From positions 62,001 to 126,000 of the forward strand of contig JADJBC010000045.1 of assembly GCA_016703945.1 (NCBI GenBank): 64,000 nucleotides of DNA, written 5' to 3'. Below, piece after piece: positions 22,631 through 34,183 of this stretch. The notes under the pieces were generated by a model. It ran no database searches, was not told where the DNA came from, and saw only the letters and a list, made by a program, of their open reading frames with translations. The position numbers were made by a program, and so were the translations under genes. This stretch comes from Candidatus Aalborgicola danicus. Its GTDB lineage: Bacteria; Pseudomonadota; Gammaproteobacteria; Burkholderiales; Burkholderiaceae_C. The stretch's first letter is position 1, and the number at the start of each line of letters is the position of its first letter.

Positions 22631-23687
22631 TCGACGTTGCCAAGCGGTGCTACGATACCTCCCACCGGCAAGAACATCAGCGCGTTGTCCTTGACCGCTA
22701 TATAACTATTGGTCTGGCTGAAGAACCGTAGTGGTAACCGCTCAGATCGAGAGAGTTGACGCCCGTGGGGGCAACAAACTGCGTAAAAACTTTGCTCCGC
22801 CCAGTTAAAAATCCGGTTGGCGTCGGCAAAGGTGGATGGACCATACAGGCTAGCGGGCAGCGGCGTCGTCACCCCGCAGCGTGTTCTGGAAGGCATAAGA
22901 GTTGTAGGGGCTGGCAAACATGACCGACTGCTGTACGTCGGAATGTCTGATGGCCAACATGTGGCCCATCTCATGGGTGATCAACGCGCCCAGGGCCTTG
23001 GGGTCACTGGCCAGACGCTCGCCGGCCGACGTGTTGAGCACCATGTCGGCATCCACCAGGTGGGGTGGGTTGCCCTGGAACCACCACGACACATAACCGT
23101 CAAAACCGGCCTTGTCGCCGGTCAGCGGCAACCAGCCAAAATCACATTGAGCCGATCTATGGTTCCAAGCTGGCTTCGACATCGGGGTCAGCGCTCTGGG
23201 TGCCCAGGTAGTTGAAGCGCACTTTGCACACGTTTTCCCATTTGCGGCCCGCCGCCTGGATCAGGCCGAGCACGGTGTCAGTGCTGATGCCTGCAGGCTG
23301 GTTGGACGGGTTGTAGTAGTAGTTGACCACGGCATCGGCCCAGACGGCTTTGCGGGAATCGGTAATGAAACGGGGGCTGGAGCCTTGCACCGGGGCCGTC
23401 TGGGCACTGAAATCTGCGCCCACGCCCTGGGTGGCGAAGCTGCTGGCCGTTGACAAGGCAAACGCCAGCGCCAGTGCGACGGTCTTGGGTTTGACGGTCA
23501 TCATGGTGGTTCTCCTGGTTATCACGCGTGGGCCTGCCATCGTAAGGACTGTGCCGGATTCTGACAACTGGCCAGACGGCTACCCGAGCGCAGGTTTGAC
23601 ACTCTATTGTCACAGCAGCCGACTAGGCTTGGTTTCCATGGGTGCATAGCCTTTTTTGTTCACCCCAACCATTTTTCGGGAACAACC

Positions 23688-25399
23688 ATGGTTACCAACA
23701 ATCGCAGGGATTTCATCATCAAACTGGCCTCCGCATCGGCCGCCATCGCTGCGGGCGGGGTGCTTTCAGCCTGTGGCGGGGGCGGGAGCAGTGATCTGGA
23801 GGTACGTTTTGACTACGGCGTGGCCAGTGGCGACCCACTGTCCGATAGCGTGATTTTGTGGACCCACGCCAAAGGGCGACTACGCCGCGCCCTCCGCCTC
23901 CATCGCGCTGCAATGGGAAGTTGCGCTGGACGCCGCCTTGCCACCGTCGTGGCATCCGGCACGGTGATGACCACCGACAGCTCGGGTTATACGGCCAAGG
24001 TGGATGCCAAAGGGCTGACAGCCGGCCAAAATTATTACTACCGCTTCAAGGCCGGGCGGCGGTCTCGCCCGTGGGGCGCGCCCGCACCCTGCCGGCCAGC
24101 AATGTGGCCGACGTCAAACTGGCGGTATTCAGCTGCGCCAACTACCCGGCAGGTTATTTCCACGCCTATAACGAGGCGGTCAAGGCCAGTGCCAGATACG
24201 CAATTCACCTGGGTGACTACATCTACGAATACCCCGCCAACGGTTATGCATCAGCCGACGCCGTCAAGCTCGGTCGGGTTGTGTTGCCCGCCACCGAGGG
24301 TGTGAAGCTGGCCAACTACCGGCAGCGCTACGCCCAGTACCGCAGCGACCCCGACCTGAAACAATTGCACAGCAGCATGGCCATGATTGCGGTGTGGGAC
24401 GACCATGAAATTGCCAACGACAGCTTCGTCTATGGCGCAGAGAACCACACCGAAGGCACCGAAGGCCGGTTTGCTGATCGCGTTGCGGCGGCCCTGCAGG
24501 CCTACCATGAATGGCTGCCCATCCGCACCCCGACATGGCAGACCTGCGCAAGATCTACCGCAGTTTTGACTTCGGGCAATTGTTGTCCCTGCACATGCTG
24601 GAGACCCGCCTGCTGGCACGTGACAAACCGATCGAAGTGAACGACCTGCTGAACCCGGCCACGGCAACGGTGACCCGGTCCGAGTTGGCATCGCCACCCG
24701 CCAGATGCTGGGCAACGAACAGTTGAACTGGCTCAGCACCGCATGGGCAACTCCAAGGCCATGTGGCAAGTGCTGGGGCAACAGGTGTTGATGGGGCGCA
24801 TGGAGTTTCCGGCATCGGTGCTGGTCACCATAGACCCCGCCAACCCGGCCAACACCACACCGGCAGGGCAGGCTGCAGGGCAAAAGGCCGTCAACGACTA
24901 CCTGACCGCGAAGGGCACCGCAGTCCAGGCACCAGGGCTGCTGACCGCCGCCCAAAAAGACCTGCTCGACACCAGCAAAAACCCAAAGCTGGGCTGCCAA
25001 CCTGACGCCTGGGATGGTTACCCGGTCGCGCGCGAGATTGTGCTGGCCACGGCCGCCACACAGGGCAAGCGCCTGGTGGTTCTGGCGGGCGACACCCATA
25101 ACGCCTGGTGCAGCGAGCTGACAACCTACACCGGCACCAAGGTCGGTCAGGAATTTGCCACGCCCGGTGTCAGCTCGCCAGGGCTGGAAGAGTATTTACC
25201 AACCATCCCACCGGCCCAGACTGTACAGATTTTCCGGGGGGTGGTGGACACGCTGAAGTTCGCCGATGCCTCACGACGAGGCTTCCTGATGATGCGGTTT
25301 ACACCCACCGCCGCCACCGGCACCTGGCACTTGCTGGACAGTGTGAAAAACAAGACCTACACGGTCAATAGCAGCAGTTCGTACACGCTGGCGGCGTAA
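23688..25399 (+). pseudogene. PhoD-like alkaline phosphatase, frameshifted
   Basis: Begins MVTNNRRDFIIKLASASAA with a twin-arginine signal, then a lipobox-like LSACGGG. PhoD family landmarks follow: FDYGVASGDPLSDSVILWTH, YYYRFKAG, KLAVFSCANYPAGYFHAY, IHLGDYIYEY, WDDHEIANDSF, VVLAGDTHNAWC. These are metal-dependent phosphodiesterase/phosphatase ligands acting in the periplasm, often under phosphate starvation. The correct frame has to be switched near 23876, 23935, 24060, 24525, 24690 and 24740 to connect them. The C-terminal third from 24743 is clean. The start ATG is preceded by a weak site in CGGGAACAACC. Confidence 0.85.
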
Positions 25400-25409
25400 A
25401 CCCGGCGGA

Positions 25410-28149
<2,740 letters not shown>

Positions 28150-28358
28150 GAAAATCTCCTGTGTCCATTGCGTCGCAGTCATTCTGGCAGCAGTGCTGGT
28201 CCGCAGGCATGCCAAGGCATATCAACCGCGACGGGAAGTGGGATAAACGCTGCGACAGCGCACATGGTGCGTCAAAGTTGCCAGACCTTGCGTTCGACGG
28301 CGCACAGATGGCCAGGGAAAAAACCGCCAAGCTTCATTTTCTATCCATCGGAGACTGT

Positions 28359-28904
28359 ATGTCCAAAGATCCCGCATCGAACAACGCCAAAGAGCTGCGC
28401 ACGGTTGCACGCAAACACCTGGAACAGGGATCCGTGACGGCTGGCTACAGTGCCGACCGCCCCGCGGTGCTGCAGAAACTCAACGAGGCGTTGGCCACTG
28501 AGTTGGTCTGTATGTTGCGTTACCGGCGCCACCATTTCATGGCCAAGGGCATCCATGCGCGTGGAGTGGCAGCCGAGTTCTTGACACACTCCAACGAAGA
28601 ACTGGGCCACGCCGACCGTCTGGCGGCGCGCATTGTCCAACTGGGCGGCGAACCCAACTTTGCACCCGATGAGCTCACCACCCACAGCCACGCCGAATAC
28701 GTGGCCGGCGATTCTCTGGAAGAGATGATTCGCGAGAATCTGGTGGCCGAACGCATTGCCATCGACAGCTACCGCGACCTGGTGAGGTTTCTCAACCACG
28801 ACGACCCCACCACCAGCGACATGGTCAAGGCGATTTTGGCGGTGGAAGAAGAACACGCCAATGACTTGGCCGACCTGCTGGAAGACCTACCCGGCAAAGA
28901 GTAA
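28359..28904 (+). CDS. Ferritin-like/bacterioferritin-type iron storage protein
   Basis: 181 residues starting at MSKDPASNN behind GGAGA; the longer open frame upstream has no family character. A four-helix ferritin-like bundle with the dinuclear iron ligands visible as Glu48 (ATELV), Glu81 and His84 (EELGHAD), Glu131 (VAERIA), Glu165 and His166 (EEEHAND). No obvious haem-ligating Met is apparent, so it could be a Dps- or DUF892-like relative as well as a bacterioferritin variant. It would oxidise and store iron in the cytosol. It is intact although both neighbours, acnA (divergent) and fumC (9 bp downstream), are broken. Proximity to aconitase, an iron-sulfur enzyme, is suggestive only. Confidence 0.85.
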   Translation: MSKDPASNNAKELRTVARKHLEQGSVTAGYSADRPAVLQKLNEALATELVCMLRYRRHHFMAKGIHARGVAAEFLTHSNEELGHADRLAARIVQLGGEPNFAPDELTTHSHAEYVAGDSLEEMIRENLVAERIAIDSYRDLVRFLNHDDPTTSDMVKAILAVEEEHANDLADLLEDLPGKE

Positions 28905-28913
28905 GCTTCTGCA

Positions 28914-29983
28914 ATGACCACCACGCGGACTGAAACCGACAGCTTTGGTCCCATCGAAGTGCCTGCCAACGCGCTTTGGGGCGTTCGACGTGGAGTTTCC
29001 ACTCTCAGTCTGGCAAACCGGTTCTGGCACCCAAAGCAACATGAATGTGAATGAAGTGGTGGCCAGCCTGGCGTCGTTGTCCATGGGCGGCGGATCTGGG
29101 CGGGTCCGCGCGCAATGTGCACTCCAATGACGACGTGAACCTGGGGCAGTCTTCCAACGATGTGTTCCCCACAGCCATGCACATCGCAGCGGGGTTGGGC
29201 ACGCGCAACCAGCTCCTGCCGGCTCTGCGCGCGCTGCACGAAACGCTGATGTTGAAGTCCGTCGCTTTCAAAGACGTCATCAAGATCGGGCGCACCCATT
29301 GGCAAGACGCAACCCCGGTGACCTTGGGCCAGGAGTTTGGGGGTTATGCCGCGCAACTGGGCTTGCCGTGGGTGCAGGCCAACAATCTATTTGCTGCCAT
29401 GGCCGGGCACGAAGCTCTGGTGGCGCTGCATGGCAGTTTCAGGATGCTGGCCATTGCGCTGACCAAAATCGGCAATGACATCCGACTGATGGGCAGCGGT
29501 CCGCGCGCCGGTTTGGGCGAGTTGGTGTTGCCACAAAACGAGCCCGGTAGCTCCATCATGCCGGGCAAGGTCAACCCCACCCAGGTGGAGGCACTAACCA
29601 TGGTCTGTGCGCAGGTCATGGGCCACGACGTGGCCGTCGGCTTCGCGGCCAGCCAGGGCCAATTTGAGCTGAATGTGTACAAACCCCTGATTGCGCTGAA
29701 TGTGCAGGACAGCATTCACCTGATGGCCGACGCCATGCGCAGTTTCACCCAGCATTGTGTGGCCGGTATTGCCATCAACGCAGAGCGCATGGAGGCTTAC
29801 GTACAAAGCTCGCTGATGCTGGTCACCGCACTGACACCCCACATTGGCTACGACAAGTCTGCCCAAATCGCCAAGCACGCCCATGCCAACGGCGGCACTT
29901 TGCGCGAAGCGGCGCTGGCGCTGGGGTTTGTGACGGCGCAGCAGTTCGACGACTGGGTGAATCCGCGCAAGATGTTGGGGTGA
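28914..29983 (+). pseudogene. fumC: Class II fumarate hydratase with a frame break and two internal deletions
   Basis: Starts MTTTRTETDSFGPIEVPANA as expected for FumC, but around 28985 it jumps to FDVEFPLSVWQTGSGTQSNM in another frame, so about 75 residues of the usual N-terminal domain are absent. Another frame change occurs near 29097. Around 29357 the reading is in frame but GGYAAQL is joined straight to GLPWVQANNLF: about 45 residues are missing, including the GTAVGTGLN-THPE segment that carries the catalytic histidine (His188 of E. coli). The signature GSSIMPGKVNPTQ is present near 29550. As written it could not be an active fumarase. The last 200 codons are clean. Confidence 0.85.
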
Positions 29984-29988
29984 AAAGA

Positions 29989-30082
29989 GCCCCCACGCTT
30001 GTCGCTGCGCGTACTGCGCTGCCCCCCGAGGGGGCGCATTTTGGCAAAACCCCAAGTCCAGCCTTGGGGCGGCCCGGCGTCA
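29989..30082 (+). repeat. GC-rich hairpin repeat (type 2), copy A
   Basis: Order of blocks: GCCCCCACGCTTGTCGCTGC, then TGCGCTGCCCCCCGAGGGGGCGC (perfect CCCCC/GGGGG hairpin), then CCTTGGGGCGGCCCGGCG. A second copy in the opposite orientation is at 60640-60715. A partial repeat of its first block, GCCCCCACGATGGTCGCTAC, occurs at about 30091-30110. It lies between the convergent 3' ends of fumC and the GGDEF gene, where the hairpin could end transcription. Confidence 0.8.
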
Positions 30083-30120
30083 AAACCGTAGCCCCCACGA
30101 TGGTCGCTACGCGGCCGGCT

Positions 30121-31845
30121 TCAGGTTGCCACCACGACCCGATTGCGCCCGGCATGTTTGGCCTCGTATAACGCTTTGTCCGCCGCCAGCAGCAAGGCCT
30201 CCACGGTTGATCCGTGGACTGGAAACTGTGCCAGGCCGATGGAAATCGTGACAATGCCCACGTCTTTTCCAGAACAACGCAGCACCAATTTCTCCACCTC
30301 CTGGCGCACCCGCTGTGCGTGCTCTAGCGCTTGTTCGGCCGTGATATCCGCCATCAGGATGGTGAACTCCTCCCCGCCGAAACGCGCCGCCACGTCGCTG
30401 CCACGGGTTTGGGCTTGCAAAACCTGCGCCACTTCACGCAGCACCTGGTCACCCGTTTCATGCCCGTGCAGGTCGTTAAAACGCTTGAAGTGGTCAATGT
30501 CAATCATCATCAACGCCAAACCGTCGTAACCACCTTGCGCCTGCAGGCGCGACGCGCGCAGCACTTCGCGTTGCGAGGACTCCTCAAAAAAACGCCGGTT
30601 GTAAAGGCCGGTCAACACATCCCGGATGGATTGCTGGCGCAAGGACTCGCGCAACTTCAAGTTGCCAATCGACAGGCTGACCTGTTCGAGAGCAAACCGT
30701 CGGGTTCCATCGATCTCCAGATTGGCGTGCTGGTCGCGCTCTACGTAGGCGTCCAGGACCAATACCCCCATCAGTTCGCCGTGTGCGACCAGTGGCAAGC
30801 ATTGCACATTGGCACTCGCATCCACGTGCTCGGACTGCAGATGCGCGCAGGACGCGGAGCCTGCTTCCTGGGGTTGGTGGAACGCCTGCCCCAGGCGCAC
30901 AGCCCAGCAGTCGTGGGGCTCAAATATTTCGGTGTAGGTGTCGTCACCCCAGGTTAAAACCTGGCACAACTGGTATTCAGAAGCTGCCATCAGGTACAGG
31001 GCGCCGCTATTGGCCCGCATCAAGGGGGGTAAATGCTGCTTGAGCAAGCCAGCCGCTTCATCCATGTCGGCGCAGGATTGCAGAAACCGGCTCAGTTCCG
31101 ACAAACCCTTCACATGCTCATTGCTGGCTACCGCCGTTTCAAGCGACAACGCAAGTTCAACATTGCGCGAATCCATCAGTTGCTGGGCGCTGTGACCGTC
31201 CACCAGCGCCGCGCGCACGCGTTGAAACAGCGCCAGCAACAGCAAACCATTGATGGTCAGAGAGGCTGCCAGCAACAAATAGCCGCTGCTCATGTCATGC
31301 TCAAGATCTGTCCGGCGTTGGGTGGTTCGTGCGCCCTGGTCGGTTTCCAGCCCAAGCACCATCCCGCGCACGGCATCCATGGTCTTGTTGCCCAGATCCG
31401 TGGGAGCGAAGTCAGCAACCTCATCCACCCGCCCTTCACTCTTCAGGCGCACGGTGCGGTCCAGCTCCTGGAGCCGGGCGTCCAGCGTGGCACTCAACCG
31501 GTCCAGCGGCATTTTGGCGGAGGGTTCTTTCACCAGCGCGCTGACCAGCGCAACGCGGGAATCCCGCATTTGGGTGAGCGCCGTGTAGTAGGGTTGCAAA
31601 GAGGCGGCGCGACCACTCAGCAAAAAGCCTCTTTGACTGGTCTCAACATCCAGCAGCTGCGTCAGGACGTCTTTGATCGCCTTGTCCACCAGCAGGGATT
31701 GCAGCACCAGCTGACGATCTTGGGCCAGGTGCGACACGCTGCGCTGTGCCAGCAATACGGAGGCAATAAGGCCGCCGACCAGCACGACCCAAAACACCGA
31801 TCTCAGCCGTCTGGACAGGCTACTGGAATCGAAAGTATTGAACAC
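30121..31845 (-). CDS. CHASE3-GAF-GGDEF diguanylate cyclase
   Basis: 574 residues with a GTG start. A first membrane helix (residues 17-35) and a second near 190-212 bracket a periplasmic CHASE3-like domain (VETSQRGFLLSGRAASLQPY). A GAF domain follows at about 240-400 (CWAVRLGQAFHQPQ, LPLVAHGELMGVLVLDAY). The catalytic domain has RFGGEEF, so the cyclase should be active, and the inhibitory I-site RGSD sits exactly five residues before GGEEF. Product: cyclic di-GMP from two GTP. With the HD-GYP protein at 13.3 kb the window holds both a synthase and a hydrolase of this messenger. Antisense to its flanking gene at 31909. Confidence 0.94.
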   Translation of the reverse strand: MFNTFDSSSLSRRLRSVFWVVLVGGLIASVLLAQRSVSHLAQDRQLVLQSLLVDKAIKDVLTQLLDVETSQRGFLLSGRAASLQPYYTALTQMRDSRVALVSALVKEPSAKMPLDRLSATLDARLQELDRTVRLKSEGRVDEVADFAPTDLGNKTMDAVRGMVLGLETDQGARTTQRRTDLEHDMSSGYLLLAASLTINGLLLLALFQRVRAALVDGHSAQQLMDSRNVELALSLETAVASNEHVKGLSELSRFLQSCADMDEAAGLLKQHLPPLMRANSGALYLMAASEYQLCQVLTWGDDTYTEIFEPHDCWAVRLGQAFHQPQEAGSASCAHLQSEHVDASANVQCLPLVAHGELMGVLVLDAYVERDQHANLEIDGTRRFALEQVSLSIGNLKLRESLRQQSIRDVLTGLYNRRFFEESSQREVLRASRLQAQGGYDGLALMMIDIDHFKRFNDLHGHETGDQVLREVAQVLQAQTRGSDVAARFGGEEFTILMADITAEQALEHAQRVRQEVEKLVLRCSGKDVGIVTISIGLAQFPVHGSTVEALLLAADKALYEAKHAGRNRVVVAT

Positions 31846-31908
31846 GAATGGCTGCCCGCCTCACTCTTGCATAGATGCCAACAACTCTCATAAGGACTCC
31901 CTGTCTGC

Positions 31909-34062
31909 TTGCTTGCGCAAAGCGATGCGCGGTCTGTAGCACTTGCTGTATTGTTTGGGACCTATCTTGCCCACACGCTGCTCAGCGCTCTGTTTGCCAG
32001 CGCACAGAGGGCAACATGCGTCGCCAGACGAAAATGCTGCCTATGGCTTACCCTTTTTACGACCGTCCCCACGCTTCATGGCCCAGCCGACGAACTCGCG
32101 CTGCTGCTGGACCACCTCGACCCACAGGCCGACATGGTGCGTCGGCATTTGTGGTTGATTGCGGTGCTGGACTGGATTCGCGGTGACGCCACCACCGCGC
32201 AAGCCTGTGTTGCACGGGTTGAACGTTTGCTGGATGCGCTGCAGAGCCAGCCGGAGACACTGACCCGAGTACACCAGTGGTGGCAGCAGGTGGTGCTGAT
32301 GCTCGACGGCAGCACCTTGCTTGCGGACTACGGTTTTGCTTCGCGTAATGCCCTGGTCAGCGAGTTTGTTGACCGCCTGCACCTCAAGCTTCTCCCTTCG
32401 TCACCCGAGACGCAGGACGCATCGGAACTGTTTGCGTTGGCGATGCCAACGGCCCTGGACGCCCAGTGGATTGCCGCACTGCCGGAGGCCACACTATTGC
32501 GCGTCGCCGAGGTGTTGTCTGCGCCGGCCAATCGCCACCACGCACACAGCACACCCCATCTGACCTACTGGCAATGCACCTTGTTGGACGCATTGACCTT
32601 TGTGACCAGCCAGGTTCGGGCTGCCGGTTTCTCGCCCGAGATCCGTTTGCGTATGGGCGTGTCCGAACAAGAAGCCAGCCCCTTCCATGGTCTGGCAACC
32701 AGCTTGGAAGTGCTGCATGAAACCTGGTTGCGGGGGGAGAATACCGATGAGGCGGCGCAACAGTTCAAGGCCCAGCTGGAATCCTGCCGGCACTACGCCG
32801 CCACGGTGTACACCCATCTGGACACCTATGGCATCTCGGTCGACCTGGTGTTCCGACTGCGGCAGTTGCGCGAACGCCTGTTGCGCATCCGCACGCTGCT
32901 GGACTGCCTGCTGTCGGACCCCGACTGCCGCTACAGTGCCCGATTGGTGGCGCAACTGGTCATGGTAGGGCAGGAACGCACCAGCCTTCGGGCACTGTTT
33001 CGAGCCAGTTCCTCCCTGCTGGCGGCGAAAGTCGCCGAACGCAGCTCGGTCACCGGTGAACATTACATTACCCGCAACCGTGCCGAGTACCACACCATGC
33101 TGCGCCAGGCGGCTGGTGGGGGCGCCCTGACCGCGCTCACCACGGCGCTGAAATTCGCGATCATGGCGTTGGGACTGGCCAGCTTCTGGAGCGGCTTCTG
33201 GTCGGGCGTGATGTATGCCGCGAGTTTTGTGCTGATCCAATTGATGCATTTCACGCTGGCCACCAAACAACCCGCCATGACCGCACCTGCCATGGCGGCC
33301 AAACTCAAGGACCTGGCGGATACCCAGTCAGTGGAGATTTTTGTGGACGAGGTGTCGTGCCTGGTGCGCTCACAGGTGGCGGCGGTGGCAGGCAATGTGG
33401 TCGCGGTGTTTCCGGTGGTGATATTGCTCTCGCTGCTGATGCAATGGCTGGTCGGCGAGCCGATGATTGACTCTGAGCGTGCGCACTATGTGCTGGACTC
33501 GCTCACACTGGCCGGACCATCGCTGCTGTTTGCAGCCTTTACCGGGGTGTTGTTGTTTGCCAGCAGCATCATTGGTGGCTGGGTGGAGAACTGGTTTGTG
33601 CTGCACCGGCTGGACTCGGCCCTGCGTTACAACCCCCGCGTCACACGGCGATTGGGTGCCGAGCGCGCTGACCGGCTGGCCCACTTCATGCTGCACCATA
33701 TTTCGGGGTTTGCGTCCAACGTGTCCTTGGGTTTCATGCTGGGATTGGTGCCCTCCGTGTTGGCTTTTGTGGCGCTGCCCATGGACGTGCGGCACGTCAC
33801 ACTCTCCACAGGTCAACTGGCGGCCGCCTGTGCTTCGCTGGGCTTTGACATTATTCGCCAGCCCGCGCTGTGGTGGGCGTTGGCCAGCCTGCCGCTGATT
33901 GGCGTGTTGAATGTCGGGGTCAGCTTTTACATGGCGTTCCGCGTGGCGCTACAAGCGCACAGCGTGACCAGCGACGGGCGCGCCACCATTTTGCGGGCCA
34001 TTGGCCTGCGGCTGCGACGCCGCCCGGGCAGCTTCTTCTGGCCTCAACGTCAGGAGTTTTGA
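31909..34062 (+). CDS. PF10136-type (so-called site-specific recombinase) membrane protein
   Basis: The recognisable family region starts at about residue 65 (LLDHLDPQADMVRRHLWLIA) and runs to the end. It includes LLADYGFASRNALVSEFVDR and HYITRNRAEYHTMLRQAAGG, then some seven hydrophobic helices between residues 395 and 700. The family carries the name site-specific recombinase (Gcr) from an old neisserial annotation, but the extensive membrane segments and the absence of recombinase catalytic motifs make an envelope function more likely. The start is doubtful: the frame opens with TTG at 31909 and has no ATG or GTG before the conserved part, so the first 60 residues may not be translated. 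Confidence 0.75.
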   Translation: MLAQSDARSVALAVLFGTYLAHTLLSALFASAQRATCVARRKCCLWLTLFTTVPTLHGPADELALLLDHLDPQADMVRRHLWLIAVLDWIRGDATTAQACVARVERLLDALQSQPETLTRVHQWWQQVVLMLDGSTLLADYGFASRNALVSEFVDRLHLKLLPSSPETQDASELFALAMPTALDAQWIAALPEATLLRVAEVLSAPANRHHAHSTPHLTYWQCTLLDALTFVTSQVRAAGFSPEIRLRMGVSEQEASPFHGLATSLEVLHETWLRGENTDEAAQQFKAQLESCRHYAATVYTHLDTYGISVDLVFRLRQLRERLLRIRTLLDCLLSDPDCRYSARLVAQLVMVGQERTSLRALFRASSSLLAAKVAERSSVTGEHYITRNRAEYHTMLRQAAGGGALTALTTALKFAIMALGLASFWSGFWSGVMYAASFVLIQLMHFTLATKQPAMTAPAMAAKLKDLADTQSVEIFVDEVSCLVRSQVAAVAGNVVAVFPVVILLSLLMQWLVGEPMIDSERAHYVLDSLTLAGPSLLFAAFTGVLLFASSIIGGWVENWFVLHRLDSALRYNPRVTRRLGAERADRLAHFMLHHISGFASNVSLGFMLGLVPSVLAFVALPMDVRHVTLSTGQLAAACASLGFDIIRQPALWWALASLPLIGVLNVGVSFYMAFRVALQAHSVTSDGRATILRAIGLRLRRRPGSFFWPQRQEF

Positions 34063-34183
34063 CCCATTCATTGCCATGCTTCTGCAATCCGTCCAGAACC
34101 GCTGGCGGGGCGCCCGTGCCGCCGGTATTCTGACCCCCATGGAGCGCTTTCACCGTTTTTACTGCGCTCCCAACCTGGGATAA

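Noticed and set aside
23597..23612. TGACA-N6-TGTCA as a Pho box or promoter of the PhoD-like gene
   Set aside because: It does not match the CTGTCAT direct-repeat pattern of Pho boxes and has no suitable -10 element; arms of only 5 bp are easily random.
28161..28358. Extended N-terminus for the ferritin-like protein
   Set aside because: The upstream 66 codons (MSIASQSFWQQCW...) lack family similarity, overlap the acnA promoter region, and GGAGA sits just before MSKDP.
31909..34062. Mobile element call based on the site-specific recombinase family name
   Set aside because: No integrase or resolvase catalytic residues, no flanking repeats or attachment sites, and extensive membrane helices.
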